From NCBI GenBank assembly GCA_033980235.1, contig CM067065.1, positions 9,625,373-9,689,372 of the forward strand: a DNA stretch of 64,000 bases. Reading direction: 5' to 3'. The notes beneath the pieces were generated by a model. That model saw nothing but the letters and a program-made list of their open reading frames with translations, did not search any database and was not told where the DNA came from. This DNA is from Diadema setosum (taxonomy: Eukaryota > Echinodermata > Echinoidea > Diadematoida > Diadematidae). Positions 32,400 through 44,498 of the stretch are shown here, one piece after another (the first letter of the stretch is position 1; each line of letters starts with the position of its first letter). The translations under genes and the position numbers were made by a program.

Positions 32400-33844
32400 C
32401 TTGGAGAAAACAAAGGGGAGGAGAATAGTTACAAGCATGTGTTTATACGAATAGTATATTCATTTAATACACAATTATAAACATGCACACGTATATTTAT
32501 GGCGATTTAGATCTAAAAAAAAACACGACTTAAGCGTCGTTTTGATAATCATTATAAAGTAAGTACATACTAATATAGAGCAAAATTAACTCTTTCCATT
32601 GTTTGTTTTATTTCATTTTTCTCGACATAATTCCATGCATAAATTAAATTACTTTTCCGCCTCCAATACAACGAAAAACGTCAATATAAAATGAATATAA
32701 TTTGAATGTAGTCGTACATTTTGTTTAGCAGAATCATGGTGGAAGAGTGCATTATAGCAAGTGTCCATTTAGTAAATTTGGATTTAGATAATGATATTGT
32801 ACACAAATGTTTGATTGTTTTAGATTATTGCAGTCACAGTCAGGTTTGTGAATTTTGAGATGAGGTAGACTTAAGTATATGGTATAGTGATGTGCATGTT
32901 TATTGTGTAGTTTGACAGTTTTGTTTGTAAAACATTGTTTGCAGGCAATAAAACAATGTAAACGGAGGCCCAAACTATTAAAAGGGGTTAGGTTGTTTGG
33001 GTGTGGGTGATATTCAAATTCAATACACATAATTATTATTGATTGGTTAATTTGTTTTGTTTCATTTTTGCTGTCGTCTACCATCTATCAAAAGATTCCT
33101 CTGAAAGATGCAACAACAACAAGAACAACTTTGTCAAGGATGTACTGTTTTCAGTTATGGGAGGATGGAATATGTATCATTATACAAGACAAGTGCATGC
33201 TTAAACACTGAATATCCTACTATTTATGAATACAATTTTCAGCTTTTCTGTATATTGGACGCAACAAAAGATAGAAATGAAATTAGAGTCAATCTCAAAA
33301 TTTATAGGCAACCCCTCTATTTCGTTTTTTTTTTTTTTTTGGTAATGTATAATTCATATTATTTTTCTACGCATCTTTAACATTAGATATGTAAAACAAA
33401 CAAACAAACACAAATCTACATCAACTGTTAGCATCGACAAGTTTTCTTATCTAACTTCAGAAACCGTCATGAATATTCATGAGACACTTACTGGTAAACG
33501 CCGTTTACACACTCCCCTCTTTTCAAGACAGTCCGCCATACAATGATCGGCTTGCACAGTGTTTCGCCCTCGAAGAGCGAGTGTGTGGTCGGGTTGATGC
33601 AGCGGTGGCAGCGGCACTGTGCGAAGAGGATGTCCCTCGGGAATCTTCGAGTTAAAAAAAAAGAAAAAAAGAAAAATAGAAACAATATAAGTATAATTAT
33701 GATAATATAACAATAATAATATGATAATATAATAATTAATATTATAATAACGTAATATCATTTATGATAATAAAGAAATAAAGGAATATTGGAATATCCG
33801 TCTTCAAGCAGCTGCTAAGATCTCTGTTTATTAACACGATTAAA

Positions 33845-33884
<40 letters not shown>

Positions 33885-35839
33885 AAAGGAGCAGCGAAAG
33901 ACGCCAGTTGTGGAATATTATGTTCCTTTCCAACGAATTCTTCGTACAGTGAATTCCGGTTATAGCGAAGTTCTCGTGACAGGCAGTTTTCTTTTGTTAT
34001 ATCGAAATTTCGTTATTCCTGAAGAATGAACAATAATTAAAAAAAAGAAAAGAAAGAAACGCAGACATGATAGAGTGAATAAAGCTACGACCTGAATTTT
34101 TACTTCGTTATAACTGTGTTCGTTAGAAAAAAGAGTACACAGTCATTTACTGCAGTGAAATTTTATGCAATTCAGTTCCAATTGAGTTCCCTCTTTACGA
34201 AAAACTATCTGTAGTGTTCAAACTTCTGCCAAAATCTGTAATTCTTTATAGCAAACTTCTCTTCTGGACATGGCACTGTCGAGAAATTACCTCTGGGCAA
34301 ATAGTGTACGTTAAAACCCTGCTCCTACAGTCAATGTTTGTATGATTATGATAGAAACATCCAGTTTATAATGAACCTGAAGCAAATCCGTCATAAACGT
34401 GCCAGTATTACGCGTAGCGCGGCAGCGTTTACATTCAAAGTACAAATTAAAGTGTATTCGATGATATCGATCGGGATGCTGTAGAGCAGTAGCTCTACAG
34501 TTTAGCAGATAGACAGTTGGAATGGCGCCGCCTCACATCCAGAGGAGACCCCAACGGAAGACCAGCTATTGCAGCTGAATATGTGCTATATGGGGGAAGG
34601 GGGGGGGGGGGATGAAAACAAAAACACAAACCTGTCAGGGGCACTGTTAACCACATACTGCCAGGGGCAGAGAGTTCGATCGTTGAGGGCGCCGTCCGTC
34701 AGATCCTGTTCATAATATTCCGGTGGCAGCGTTTCGGCAGAGTAAACGTGAAAATCGGAGTGATTCAGCCACCACTGGCGGATGCTGAGCGTGTCGAAGA
34801 GCTCCGCGGCTGGATGGGGTGGCGTCCTGGTACCGTCCGCGTCCCCCTGCTCGAGGCAGTCTATCTTCTTTCGGATTTCGTCTTCCGCAGGCTCCGCGCA
34901 CTCGTCTCCGGTAGAAGACAACCCGTCGCTGCCGATGCTCATGAAGAGAGAGTGCAGAATGCCGTCGATGTCGCCACTGCTCGATTCGTAGACCACCTCG
35001 CTGTCGGCCATGGAACTGCCATCAAGTGCTGGAAATCCGAATTCGGTCAAATATCGATAAAAAGGAAGGGTGAATTAGAAGAAAAAGAAAATCATAAGTG
35101 TCTAAAAGTATGATTCTCTTTACATTGCTTTTGCCTATTGAATAGTGTCGAGCGATATTGTATAATAACAAATTACATTTCAGTTATGCTCTATACGCAT
35201 TGTTGCACACCAATCATGGTTTTTGTTTTCCCAGTGGGTCCCCGTTGTCTTAGTGACCAAGGGATTTTGATAATCGCTGTTAAAAAAAAAAAAAAAAAAA
35301 TAAGTGAAGAAGTTTCAAATAAAACAGCGTCTAATGTCTTGCTATGATTATACTATACTGTAAATGTTCATCATGCTGCTGTTATTCAGCATTTACAATA
35401 GTTATATAAGGATGGTCTTGATTTGGTCGATTTGAAATAAATTTGTTTGAATCGAAATTGAATTGAACATTTTATTCTTTATGATTATAATTTTTTTTTC
35501 TCGCTTGATTGCAGACAATGTATAAGGAGTGATACTATTTTCCCTACCTTCTGAAAGAGCTAAGTTAAAGTGGTCTTTCATTGTGCCAGAAAATTCGTGG
35601 AATAATCTTCATAGTTACTTTAAATCACAACTGCCACTACCATCTAAACAATCATGGACAGATTGTTAGGTTTTCCTCAACCTCCACTGATGCATTGTTT
35701 TAAACAATGTCGCATTCACTGAATCAACATAATTGGGGTACTTACGCTGCACCGTGGGGTTCGCATTTCGACGAATCAGATGGGCAGTTGCGTGTGACGT
35801 CACAAGCATCAGAACAAGTTTTGCCAAGAGCTGCATCAT
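32333..35839 (-). CDS. IL17-like: IL-17-like secreted cytokine, four exons
   Basis: Join on the minus strand: 35839-35746, 35028-34632, 33644-33492, 32399-32333. All introns are GT/AG and phases match (1, 2, 2). The sum is 711 nt, an exact 236 codons plus TAG. Residues 1-19 form a signal peptide (MMQLLAKLVLMLVTSHATA). Residues ~30-150 are acidic and unlike known domains. The IL-17 domain follows: C152-P-W154-x-Y, then PDRFPRDI, AQC174-R-C-H-R-C179, GEC209 and PVGC228-A-C230. Spacing C174/C179 and C228/C230 equals that of the two conserved IL-17 disulfides. NHS at about residue 131 is an N-glycosylation site. Family role: a secreted dimeric ligand of IL-17 receptors, inducing epithelial and innate immune responses. 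The long N-terminal part makes it longer than many IL-17s (commonly about 150-200 residues). An in-frame Met upstream (35884) would lengthen the signal region by 15 residues. No transcript evidence. Confidence 0.9.
32400..33491 (-). other. IL-17-like intron 3
   Basis: GTAAGT donor at its 5' end, CCAAG acceptor at its 3' end, AT-rich. ORFs inside it are chance. Confidence 0.7.
33492..33644 (-). CDS. IL17-like: IL-17-like exon 3 (cysteine core)
   Basis: A 153-nt phase 2-2 exon. It begins by completing the Arg of PDR and reads FPRDILFAQCRCHRCINPTT, later TLCKPIIVWRTVLKRGECVN, ending GVYQ with the Gln codon split at a perfect GTAAGT donor. Read-through of that donor gives a TAA, so a naive ORF would wrongly end the protein here. 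Confidence 0.9.
33846..33887 (+). repeat. (GAAA)n microsatellite in intron 2
   Basis: About ten GAAA units within the IL-17-like gene. Confidence 0.9.
34632..35028 (-). CDS. IL17-like: IL-17-like exon 2 (acidic pro-region and CPW motif)
   Basis: A 397-nt exon, acceptor GGATTTCCAG, donor GTTTGT, phase 1 in and 2 out. It encodes an acidic region (SSGDIDGILHSLFMSIG, ECAEPAEDEIRKKIDCLEQ), then RQWWLNHSDFHVYS, PPEYYEQDL and RTLCPWQYVVNSAPD. The CPW-Y segment is the first conserved IL-17 motif. The exon is GC- and CpG-rich relative to its introns. Confidence 0.88.
35746..35839 (-). CDS. IL17-like: IL-17-like exon 1 (signal peptide)
   Basis: ATG ATG start, 31 codons plus one base, donor GTAAGT. 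The hydrophobic core LLAKLVLMLV followed by small residues (SHATA) is a signal peptide with likely cleavage near residue 19. Phase 1 exit fits exon 2. The alternative start at 35884 adds MRKKLLSFFPPLCFC. Confidence 0.8.
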
Positions 35840-35884
35840 ACAAAAGCACAGTGGGGGGAAAAAAGACAATAATTTTTTCCGCAT

Positions 35885-36893
35885 TTCTGTTCTTTTTTTT
35901 CATATGATATAGAATATTTTACTTGTGGTTACTTTGCATATCACACTTCAGGAAATATAGTTTTAGTGGTTAATTTTGCATGATGTAAATATCATAATAA
36001 CAGGAACACCATTATGTCGTACTTACGCACACGCTAATTACGCTTACATTATATTATAATATTTATGCTATGAATTATATTTATAATGTTATTGCTTTTG
36101 TCATAATATCACATTTGCAAAGTGCGGAAATTAGATTCGAATGAATGAAAAAAAAAGTACTCGGAAAGATGTATGTATTGAGGTCTATAGGTGAAAGGAA
36201 AACAATTCACCATGTCCACTGCACATGTGGCAGGATATTTGCCAGTAATCAGGTAATAGAGATAGAATTTCAATTGTCAAAGCAACGAGCTACTAAGGTG
36301 TGGACATTTTAAAGAAACTCCTGTCAATCTAGACTACTAAATGTCAGCAGGTCACAGTGAATCATTTTTTTTTTTTTTTTTTTTGACGTTTCCTCCTCTG
36401 CCTGTTTTGACGCGTGATGCATGTCTGTGTAGTGTTATGGGCCTATTTCTGTTTTTCGATCCCCATGAATGGTTGTTTATGAATGCTTGAGGATTGGAAG
36501 CACCAATGTTCTTTTGTGAAACTACCTTCAGCCCTGTTCCCACCCCCCCCCCCCAAAAAAAAAAAGCGAAAAGAAAACCAAAGGAAGAAAGGATAAACAA
36601 ATGGATAGATAAACATGATTATTTTTTTTTCTTTTTCCAAGCGTGCAAGCGTATACAGAAAACTATCAGTCGCGACGTGTGGTAATCAAAAATCTCTCGC
36701 TACAGACTGTTTTTTTTTTTTTTTTTTCCCACTCACATTATGTTTCGGCACCAGAGGAAAGACATTACGGCATGTAGCAACAACTCACTTTTGAGGCGTT
36801 TATTCTTCTAACACTTTCTCTACATCAATCTTGGCTAATAATTGCATGCTATAGGGCTTAAGTTATGTCTATATGTATGTCTGCGTGTAGGTG

Positions 36894-36924
<31 letters not shown>

Positions 36925-38200
36925 ATGTGAGTGTGATAGTGTGCATACATTTATTCAAACATGCATTATTTTGTATATGAATACACAGATCTCATAATAC
37001 CAGAATGAAATACTTAGTATGTACTGTACGTGCATTTTATGGTTCTTGGACTTTGATCCAAAGAGTTTTCTATCTATCTATTTCTTTCTTTTCTAACCAT
37101 CCTCCATCATCCCTTCTCCCTCTTCCAATCTACCTCCCACCTGCTAATGGTTTCAAATTTCCTTGTTTACCCCCTACCGAGTGCTTGGATCGACTCCGTT
37201 GGTATATTCTCTGATTATCTAATGAATGAAAATTCAGTCATTCGGAAATAGTAAAAGATCCATGCAACCGCGGCACCATTGTGATTGGAACAAAACAAAG
37301 CAAAACAAAACAAAAAGTCGACAGCCTCGACTAAGTCCGGTAACGTAGAAATATCAAATTCAAAATAAAGACTTATAATGATAAATAGAGCATAGCCATA
37401 CGCATTTCAGTTGCAAGCTCTCAACCCACGTAAGACATTTCTCCGAATGATGCAGATGTTCTCAACTCCATGAACCAACTAGTTTAGGCAAAGATGCCAT
37501 CGCATGTCAACCACAAAAAGGAGATGAATTTTCATTTCACATGCTTCTAAGTGTTTCATGCAATAATTCTATGTCAAATTAGAGGACCCAATATAGGATA
37601 AAGAAAATGTGATTCGGAAAAAATTAATCTAGGTTTCTGCCTGATATTAATGAATTACAGTTAATTTGGGGGATTTTGTAGATTTAGCGCCTTCTTGAAC
37701 AGAAATTTTAGCATCGTGATGACCATCACTAAAATTATATTTTAGTAACTAGATTCTGTGATTTTGAGTATATTTCTGTGATGATTCATTCTTCTCCTCT
37801 TTTTCCCTACTCTCGAAACAATTTGTATGCATGGAACGATGCATTTCACAGCTGATAAGCAAGTAACATATTGGCACCAGTAAAGCGCCACAGGTATTTT
37901 TATAGGAAAAAAAATCTATAGTCAGATTGGTCTCACTCTAGGGTCAAAATGCACAGTCACGCATGCGCACCCGTTTCAGATTTGGATCCATCTTGACGTG
38001 TATAACCCCTTTTAGAACGAAACTCATAAAGGGCACTCATGCGATCGCATGGAGTTTCTCAGACTCCGGCAGCAACAACTCGCGCGGTGGCGAATTCTTT
38101 GGCAAGCCCAAAAAGAATTATGTAGGCTTGCGAGTGTTCATGTTCGTATTATCACTATGTGCCAGTTTGGGGACAGTGGGGTGCCCCCTCCCCCCTAATG
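35885..38200. other. Region upstream of the IL-17-like gene
   Basis: AT-rich with poly-T tracts (36364-36384, 36711-36727), a C/A-run at 36541-36564 and a (TGTC)n microsatellite at 36895-36925. No gene was recognised. The promoter of the IL-17-like gene should lie near 35.9-36.2 kb, but no element is assigned. Confidence 0.4.
36895..36925 (+). repeat. (CTGT)n microsatellite
   Basis: About seven CTGT units. Confidence 0.9.
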
Positions 38201-38202
38201 AG

Positions 38203-38508
38203 GCGTTCCCACTATCTCAATTTGCGCCACGATTGAAATCGCGGTCTTTAATCGCGAAAAAAATCGTGATGATCTTAACAAATCGTATCAGATCTTGAGG
38301 TCAATTGTGCAATCGTCTTATTCGTATACATTTTTTTTTTTTGGGGGGGGGGGGGCGGTTCAACAATTTTCTACGATTAACGCGATTGTCACAAGTGACT
38401 TCAAGATCTGATACGATCTGATAAGATCATCACGATTGCTCCACGATTAAGACCACGATTAAGACCACGATTTCAATCGTGGCGCCAATCGTGATAGTGG
38501 GAACACCG
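38203..38508. mobile_element. MITE with GCGTTCCCACTATC ends and ATCGTG-rich core
   Basis: Inverted ends GGCGTTCCCACTATC / GATAGTGGGAACACCGC, with inner matching blocks CACGATTGAAATCG / CGATTTCAATCGTGG and AAATCGTATCAGATCTTGA / TCAAGATCTGATACGAT. The loop has a T11/G13 run at 38331-38355. Confidence 0.75.
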
Positions 38509-38682
38509 CATGAAATTGGAAGAGTGGACCTCTGCGGTACACACTGATTGGCACCATAGGTCGTTTCGTCTGAGATTAAGTTGTTATAATATTTAGAGTA
38601 TTATGATTACTACCATCCACCCCATCCCTCTGTCTTCTTCGACTTGACTGCCAATCAAGGCGTGGGTAGATAGACATGTCTA

Positions 38683-39484
38683 CACTGCAAAAAGTCCGGT
38701 GTTAAAGGGGATGGCTAGCAGCTGATCAGTGGGAATCAGTGGGAATGCTGGGGGATGATTGTTCCAATTTTTGTGGGATTCATTTAAGAGTACATTATAT
38801 ATCTATTGTTGTGTGAAAATTATTTGTTTCAGAACGGTCTCATATTCAAGTAATGTGCAGTTTAATGCCCTGTCACTGTACAGGTATGCTAACCAGAAAA
38901 CATTAAACTGCACATTACTTGAATATGAGACCATTCTGAAGCAAATCATTTTCACACAACAATATTATATATGATGTACTCTTAAATGAATCCCAAAATG
39001 ATTGGGACAATCATCCCCCAGCATTCCCACTGATCAGTTACTAGCCATCCCCTTTAAATATGAAACAACAAGCTGTTAAATTTTTGGTGCTCATTATGGT
39101 GTTAGATTAACACCTCAGGGTGTCATTTAAAAACATATATATTTTTTTTAAATAGTTTCTTAGTTACTATTCTTCTTGTTGATTTTGAACTTCAGCAAGA
39201 CGATCAAGAATTTTCCGACAAACTACTTGATTAAAAACAAAAGTTTGAACACATTTACACCATAGTAACACCAGTTGGTGTGGTCTCATATTGAAGCTGG
39301 ACGGGTGTTATACCATTGACATTAACACCAGCAATATTAAATCAACATCATGCGGTGTCATTGTCAAATTAACACCGAGAAGTACCAGGTGAACACTTTT
39401 CAACACCCTCACAACATACTTTCTACACCAGTCCTGCACGTGGGTGTGGTCCTCTATTGACACTTGATCGGTGTTTTTGCAGTG
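38683..39484. mobile_element. Outer TA-flanked MITE with CACTGCAAAAA ends
   Basis: Ends CACTGCAAAAAGTCCGGTGTT / GATCGGTGTTTTTGCAGTG, with TA on both sides (38681-38682, 39485-39486) consistent with a Tc1/mariner-type target. The core repeats GGTGTTA/TAACACC boxes. It is interrupted by the 38706-39053 foldback element. Confidence 0.65.
38706..39053. mobile_element. TTAA-flanked palindromic MITE, copy 1, nested
   Basis: A near-complete palindrome: arms of about 160 bases starting AGGGGATGGCTAGCAGCTGA, joined by a ~30-base loop at about 38870-38900. TTAA flanks both sides (38702-38705, 39054-39057). Copy 2 lies at 46564-46920. Confidence 0.85.
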
Positions 39485-39953
39485 TATAACTGCTCGATGT
39501 TTCATTAACCCTTTCTTGAATGCCAATGCGTCATAGGCCTAAGTGTACAAATTCCGCGCACACACCTATGTACACTTTGCCACGTGTACGGATCTTATAT
39601 CATACTTCAATATAAGATACCGAAGTGATTAAGTTTGCTAACGTTAACAATGTGCATTTCACATGTGCTCAATTATGGTATCTTTTTAACTTTTTATTGA
39701 ATGTAAACCAACAGGTAAACAAACATATTTGCCATATTACAGAAGATACACATGTCAATATCAGCAAGGTCAACAATCACATGGTAAGTATACAAAATAT
39801 CAATTATACAGAAGTTTAAACTGTCAATATCTTGTATAGGAATTTATAAATTTATCAAATATAACAATGTGTCATCTCATAAAATAATGGTATCTTAATT
39901 CTCTTGGAGATCAACTCGTGGTTAAACGTAGGGATCACCTGCAAATAACTATA

Positions 39954-40202
39954 CTGCCCTACTTTGGCAAAAGGAAGCAAGTGACATACCATCCGAATTT
40001 GATTTATTGATGTTTTCATAATTCACAAAATGAGCTCTTCTTCCAGACCAAATTTTATACAGAAACACTCATCCTACTAAGAGATATGTTCGATAAGACA
40101 TCATGATAGTCCATTGACGTCAGTGTAAATGACAGACACATTTTGCTCTTTTACGAGAAATGTCACTTTTGTCACTTGCTTCCTTTTGCCAAAGTAGGGC
40201 AG
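39954..40202. mobile_element. TA-flanked MITE with 33-base perfect ends
   Basis: Ends CTGCCCTACTTTGGCAAAAG... and the exact complement ...CTTTTGCCAAAGTAGGGCAG, with TA on both sides (39952-39953 and 40203-40204). 249 bp, no ORF. Confidence 0.85.
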
Positions 40203-40205
40203 TAT

Positions 40206-43200
40206 AAATCGCACGTGCTTTCCCTTCCATTTGCATTTATTTCTCCAGAACGAAGGCGAAAAATTTTCGCCGCTAGATTTAGAAAAACAAAATCAACGTA
40301 AGGCAAGTTTACGGGGCAGAGTTAAGTTATCTGTCGCTAAAGCCGGCAGCAACGTTTACACAAATCCGAGAGTATCGCTAAGTGTCGGGCGACGAACCGA
40401 CGGTAGACCCGGTAGAGTGGGTACGATATTGATTTCCAAGATAGTAGTTCGTGCATGGTAAAACGACATGTCGTGACTTAAAAGGTCTCGACCTTTTGAG
40501 TATATGATACGTATAAATGGGCTGTCTAATAAAACAAATAATGCACAGTTTTAAGTTTGTATCAAACTTCTGTTGCTGTGGTTTTAAACTCCCGCTACCA
40601 ATGAAGAAACCCTTTAAAGCGCGTTCATCCGCCTCAGTGCACATGGATCTGGGCGTGTAATATTTGCACACTATCAGTCATGATACAATTATCATCTTTC
40701 CCACGCTTAACGACGAGCAGCTAGTTTCCACTTCAGACTGCGAGACTTAATGGTTTCTTACATGCGTGGAAAGCAAGCAAACAAAAGGTCATTCGATAAA
40801 AACAAAATTCTGTTAAAGGAAAAGCGGCTTAAGACGATTATGCTTCGTCGAGAAAAAAAAAAAGTCAAAAATATTGAGCAACCAGACTGCTTAGCCCCAA
40901 TACGGTCTACAGTGTAAACATGGTGGCGGTAAAGTTCAGACTCTGAGGAGCTTTGTAATTTTCAGAGACAAATTTTGCCGATATTTCGAGCCTCAGATCA
41001 AAGAAAATAGTCACTCATTTTAGACATCTGCATCTTCATTTCATTGAAATGATCATACTCATAGGACCAGTGTGATAAGAAGGCAGCATTTCTTTTTTTT
41101 TTTATTTGTTAACTTTAATCTGCAAGTCGAAGTGCACTACAAAAGAGGCCGTGATAAGAGCCCTGTCAAACATGATGCTTGACTTACCATTTTTAGCCCC
41201 ATAATCCTCAGCGTTTCCGGGAGGGCAGCAGCAGTAATGATCGAGGACGTGGATAACAACCAGATCCCTAGTGGAGTTAGTAGGTAAACAGTCACGGTAT
41301 TACTACTTTAAATCACTTTACGTGAATGCTAGTATGCGTTACAATATCAATGCTAATGAGAGAGCTAGTTGTATAGGTACGTCTCTGTTTGGCGTCTCGA
41401 GAGCTGTTCGCTCACCTTTTAACAACAACGATGGAATTGTTCTTCTAGTGACGGCGCAATCCATTATTTATAGCCTATCTGCTCTAACGCTTCTCTCCGT
41501 GCTGATAATCGCTTTCGATGATAGGAAGATCACCGTAAAATGCACATGAGTCAGACAACAATTATTGATTTCTTAATTTGGCGGGAGCGTCCGGAAAGTT
41601 TTGGGGATTGCTTCAAACGCCAGGAATTGCAGGTGACAGATTTCGTTCGCTGAGTGCAACACAAAATAGCGTGTTTAACAAGGATGTCATCAAGCCTTCC
41701 TACGCGCCTATTATCGTCCTTAATTTTCCCTTTCTCTTTTATCTTCGGATTCCCGGCACAAACACTTACTGCACATGCTTTTTACCACCCGGAATCGAAA
41801 GGACCCTCCGATCCGTTTAACGGGTAAGGATATCGTTGCCTTTACTTACGTCATAGTTCAGTCTGTTTTTCTCTTTCGAAACTTACATAAAGCACTTGTG
41901 ACTTATTGACTTTAAATATACTATTATCTGTGGTCAATTCGAAATGAGGATAATGTTTTGTTTCTATAGTACGACAACGTCTCGGCAGATTGTTTTTGAG
42001 TTAGTCCCCCTCCCAAGTTCACTTTCTCTCTCTCTCTCTCTCTCTCTCTCTTACGTAAAACATGATTATACTGCCGGAGTGAAAAAGCTTGAAATGAAAG
42101 TTTAATAACCTAAGCTTTTATCATTTTGACGTCGTCACAACAATAAGACCGGGACCCGTGGACTTCCGTCCTATAAACTGCTGGGAAGTTGAATTGAATG
42201 TTAGGTTTCTTCATCTATTTTCAGCTGATAGGATCCTGGTCAATCTGGACCGGCAAACAGAAAAAGAAAAAGAAAAACAAAACAAAACAAAACAAAAACC
42301 CGCTCACAAACAAACATTCAAACAATAACCAAAAAAAGAAGGACAAAAAGGAACAAAAACAGCCTCAGGCTTTCTTTGTTTCAATTTTTTCCCCCTTGAA
42401 CCTGTATCAACAAAAATGTGATAATGGAAATAAAATCTCATTTGAATTTGATTTTGAATTTAATGTTGCCGCCCCTGCCACCTCCTTAAAACCAACGGGT
42501 ACCACTACCACACTATCTTTTCCACCTCCAGTTCTTACTGGTAATTTTATTACAATCATTGTAATGATTTTACCTTGTTGCTTCTAGTACTATTGGCTGT
42601 GATTTGACAAAACTAAAATGTGGCAAATTCCAGGTTCTTAACTTGTTCGTCTACAGTTATTCGTGGTCTTTGATTCGGTAAAAAATGGGACTTCACCTCG
42701 TTTTGGGTAGCTATTTTAACTTAAGTTCAGCAATTTCTGATTTCAGCTCAAAATAATTTGGCAGAGATGTAGGCCTACGTGGGTTTGCCAAATGAACAAC
42801 CTTACGTCAGAGTTGTTATTTTGCAGCTGCACCTCTTACCTCCGGGGAGACGTAAAAAGAATTTACGTTTACTTGATTAAGTTACGCGGTTTGTCGAAAC
42901 CATGAAATACAACTGAAATGGTGGCGACTTCGTTGGCAAAGCCACGTATCTCGAGAAAGCCCCTGATAACGTGAAAAACAACAACAACAACAACAACAAC
43001 AAGTGGTTACAATCATTTTCGTAGTGTAAATACTTTTAGAACAGAACTGCACCATAATGAAGTAGATTCAGCTTGTATCAAAAGATGCAAGTGGTGGTAA
43101 AGATTTTAGGGTTACAACTGCGGGGAAAGTCTTTCCTCTAAAATCTTTAAAAAAACAAAACAAAACAACCCCCCCCCCCCCCCCAAAAAAAAAAAAAAAA

Positions 43201-43900
43201 GAAAAAAAGAAAAAAGAGAGAGATACGAGGGTTTGCCAAAAGGCGAAGGCAGGACATTGCTATTGCAACTATAACTGTTATCATTGCTGCTACGGGATTA
43301 GCCATGACAATAGCTGCTTATACCTTCTACAATTGCCTTCTATACCACTGCCACATGTAGGCGTAATACTTCTACCACGACTATACTATTACTATACTAC
43401 CACCACTCCTACTCTTATCATTGCATTTCCAACAGCATGTCTTTTATTTTCGCCCATTGATATATCTGATTTCAATTTGCAAAACAGTTGTTGTGACGAT
43501 CCTTTTACAATACCATAATGCTTGTATTCCTTTCCCTATCCAGACCTTTAAAGGTGCAACTTTTCTCCTCTCTGGTCTGAAAGGTGCAAAGTTGCACCCG
43601 CAAAGGTGCTCCCAGTGTGATCCTTGTAAATGCGCAAAATTGAACCTATTCTGTTTTTAATATATGTATTGTAAAGTGAACTCCTGATGTACAAACACGT
43701 CACTTTTCTCGTCAAGGGATATAGGATTTACAACTATTGGGATAAACATGACATACCGTATTAGAATATTGATATACTTACCATAATCTATATCATTGAA
43801 TGGTCTGGCCTCGACTAGCCTGCACGCTATTGCCGGTTCTTTTTTTTCCAATTTGTACTTCAACTACTGAATGCTGTGACTATGATGGCGATGTTTGTTT
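40206..43900. other. No recognised gene
   Basis: Contains (CT)n at 42026-42051, a CAA-repeat near 42978-43003 and a C17/A18 run at 43170-43200. The ORF 40231-40461 is Arg/Lys/Ser-rich, without a recognisable domain or splice support. Confidence 0.4.
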
Positions 43901-43914
43901 GTTAAAGTTAATTT

Positions 43915-43997
43915 CCTTTCCTCTCATTTCATTTCAGTTCATTTTATTTCATTTCATTCATTTCATTTCATTTTATTTCATTTCATTCATTTCATAA
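43915..43997 (+). repeat. (TTTCA)n minisatellite
   Basis: Repeated TTTCATTTCAT units. A complementary (GAAAT)n tract lies at 57325-57440. Confidence 0.85.
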
Positions 43998-44248
43998 TGA
44001 ATCAATAGATACAACAGAAGAAAAAAGGACGAAAGCAAACGAATACCAGTAGATAAAGCATGTTATATAGAGACTAAATCTCTAAGAAAATGATTTAACC
44101 CCCGCCCCTCCCCCACCCCCTCTTTATTCTGAACACCAGAAATGTCGGCCTCAGCATCAAGCCATTGTTGTTGTTTTTTTTTTATGTGATAGCGTGTCAA
44201 TAAAGGCTGTCACCTAGAAAGGGGCTACATTTCAAGTACTAATCAATA

Positions 44249-44491
44249 AGAATTTTATCGCAAAACGAGCTATGTCAATTCTTTTCAAATTCAGATATAT
44301 GTGTTTAAAGCTGCTAAAAAACAGAAAATAATAAGAAAATAACGCATGTTTTTAATCACAACTCCTAGAATATTCCTTGTTTTTTCGCGAGTGAGGTATT
44401 ACTGGAAAGGTCTAATTTTGCTCTATCTGATGATGGAATTACTTTTAAATGTTAGAAAATGGTGCTTGGACCGTTTTGCGATAAAACTCTT
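44249..44491. mobile_element. MITE with AGAATTTTATCGCAAAACG ends
   Basis: Inverted ends AGAATTTTATCGCAAAACG / CGTTTTGCGATAAAACTCT. A diverged relative lies at about 48540-48706 (shared TAAAGCTGCTAAA, CTATCTGATGATGGA and ATGGTGCTT). Confidence 0.7.
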
Positions 44492-44498
44492 CATATAT

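Noticed and set aside
33477..33491. Stop TAA at 33488-33490 as the end of the IL-17-like protein
   Set aside because: It lies inside a perfect GTAAGT donor, and using it would remove the conserved GCxC end, which is supplied in phase by the exon at 32399-32333.
40231..40461. Basic 76-residue ORF
   Set aside because: No recognisable domain, no clear splice sites, immediately beside a MITE.
41165..41290. Minus-strand hydrophobic frame ending at a GTAAGT donor
   Set aside because: Looks like a possible membrane exon, but no acceptor, start codon or downstream partner exon was found.
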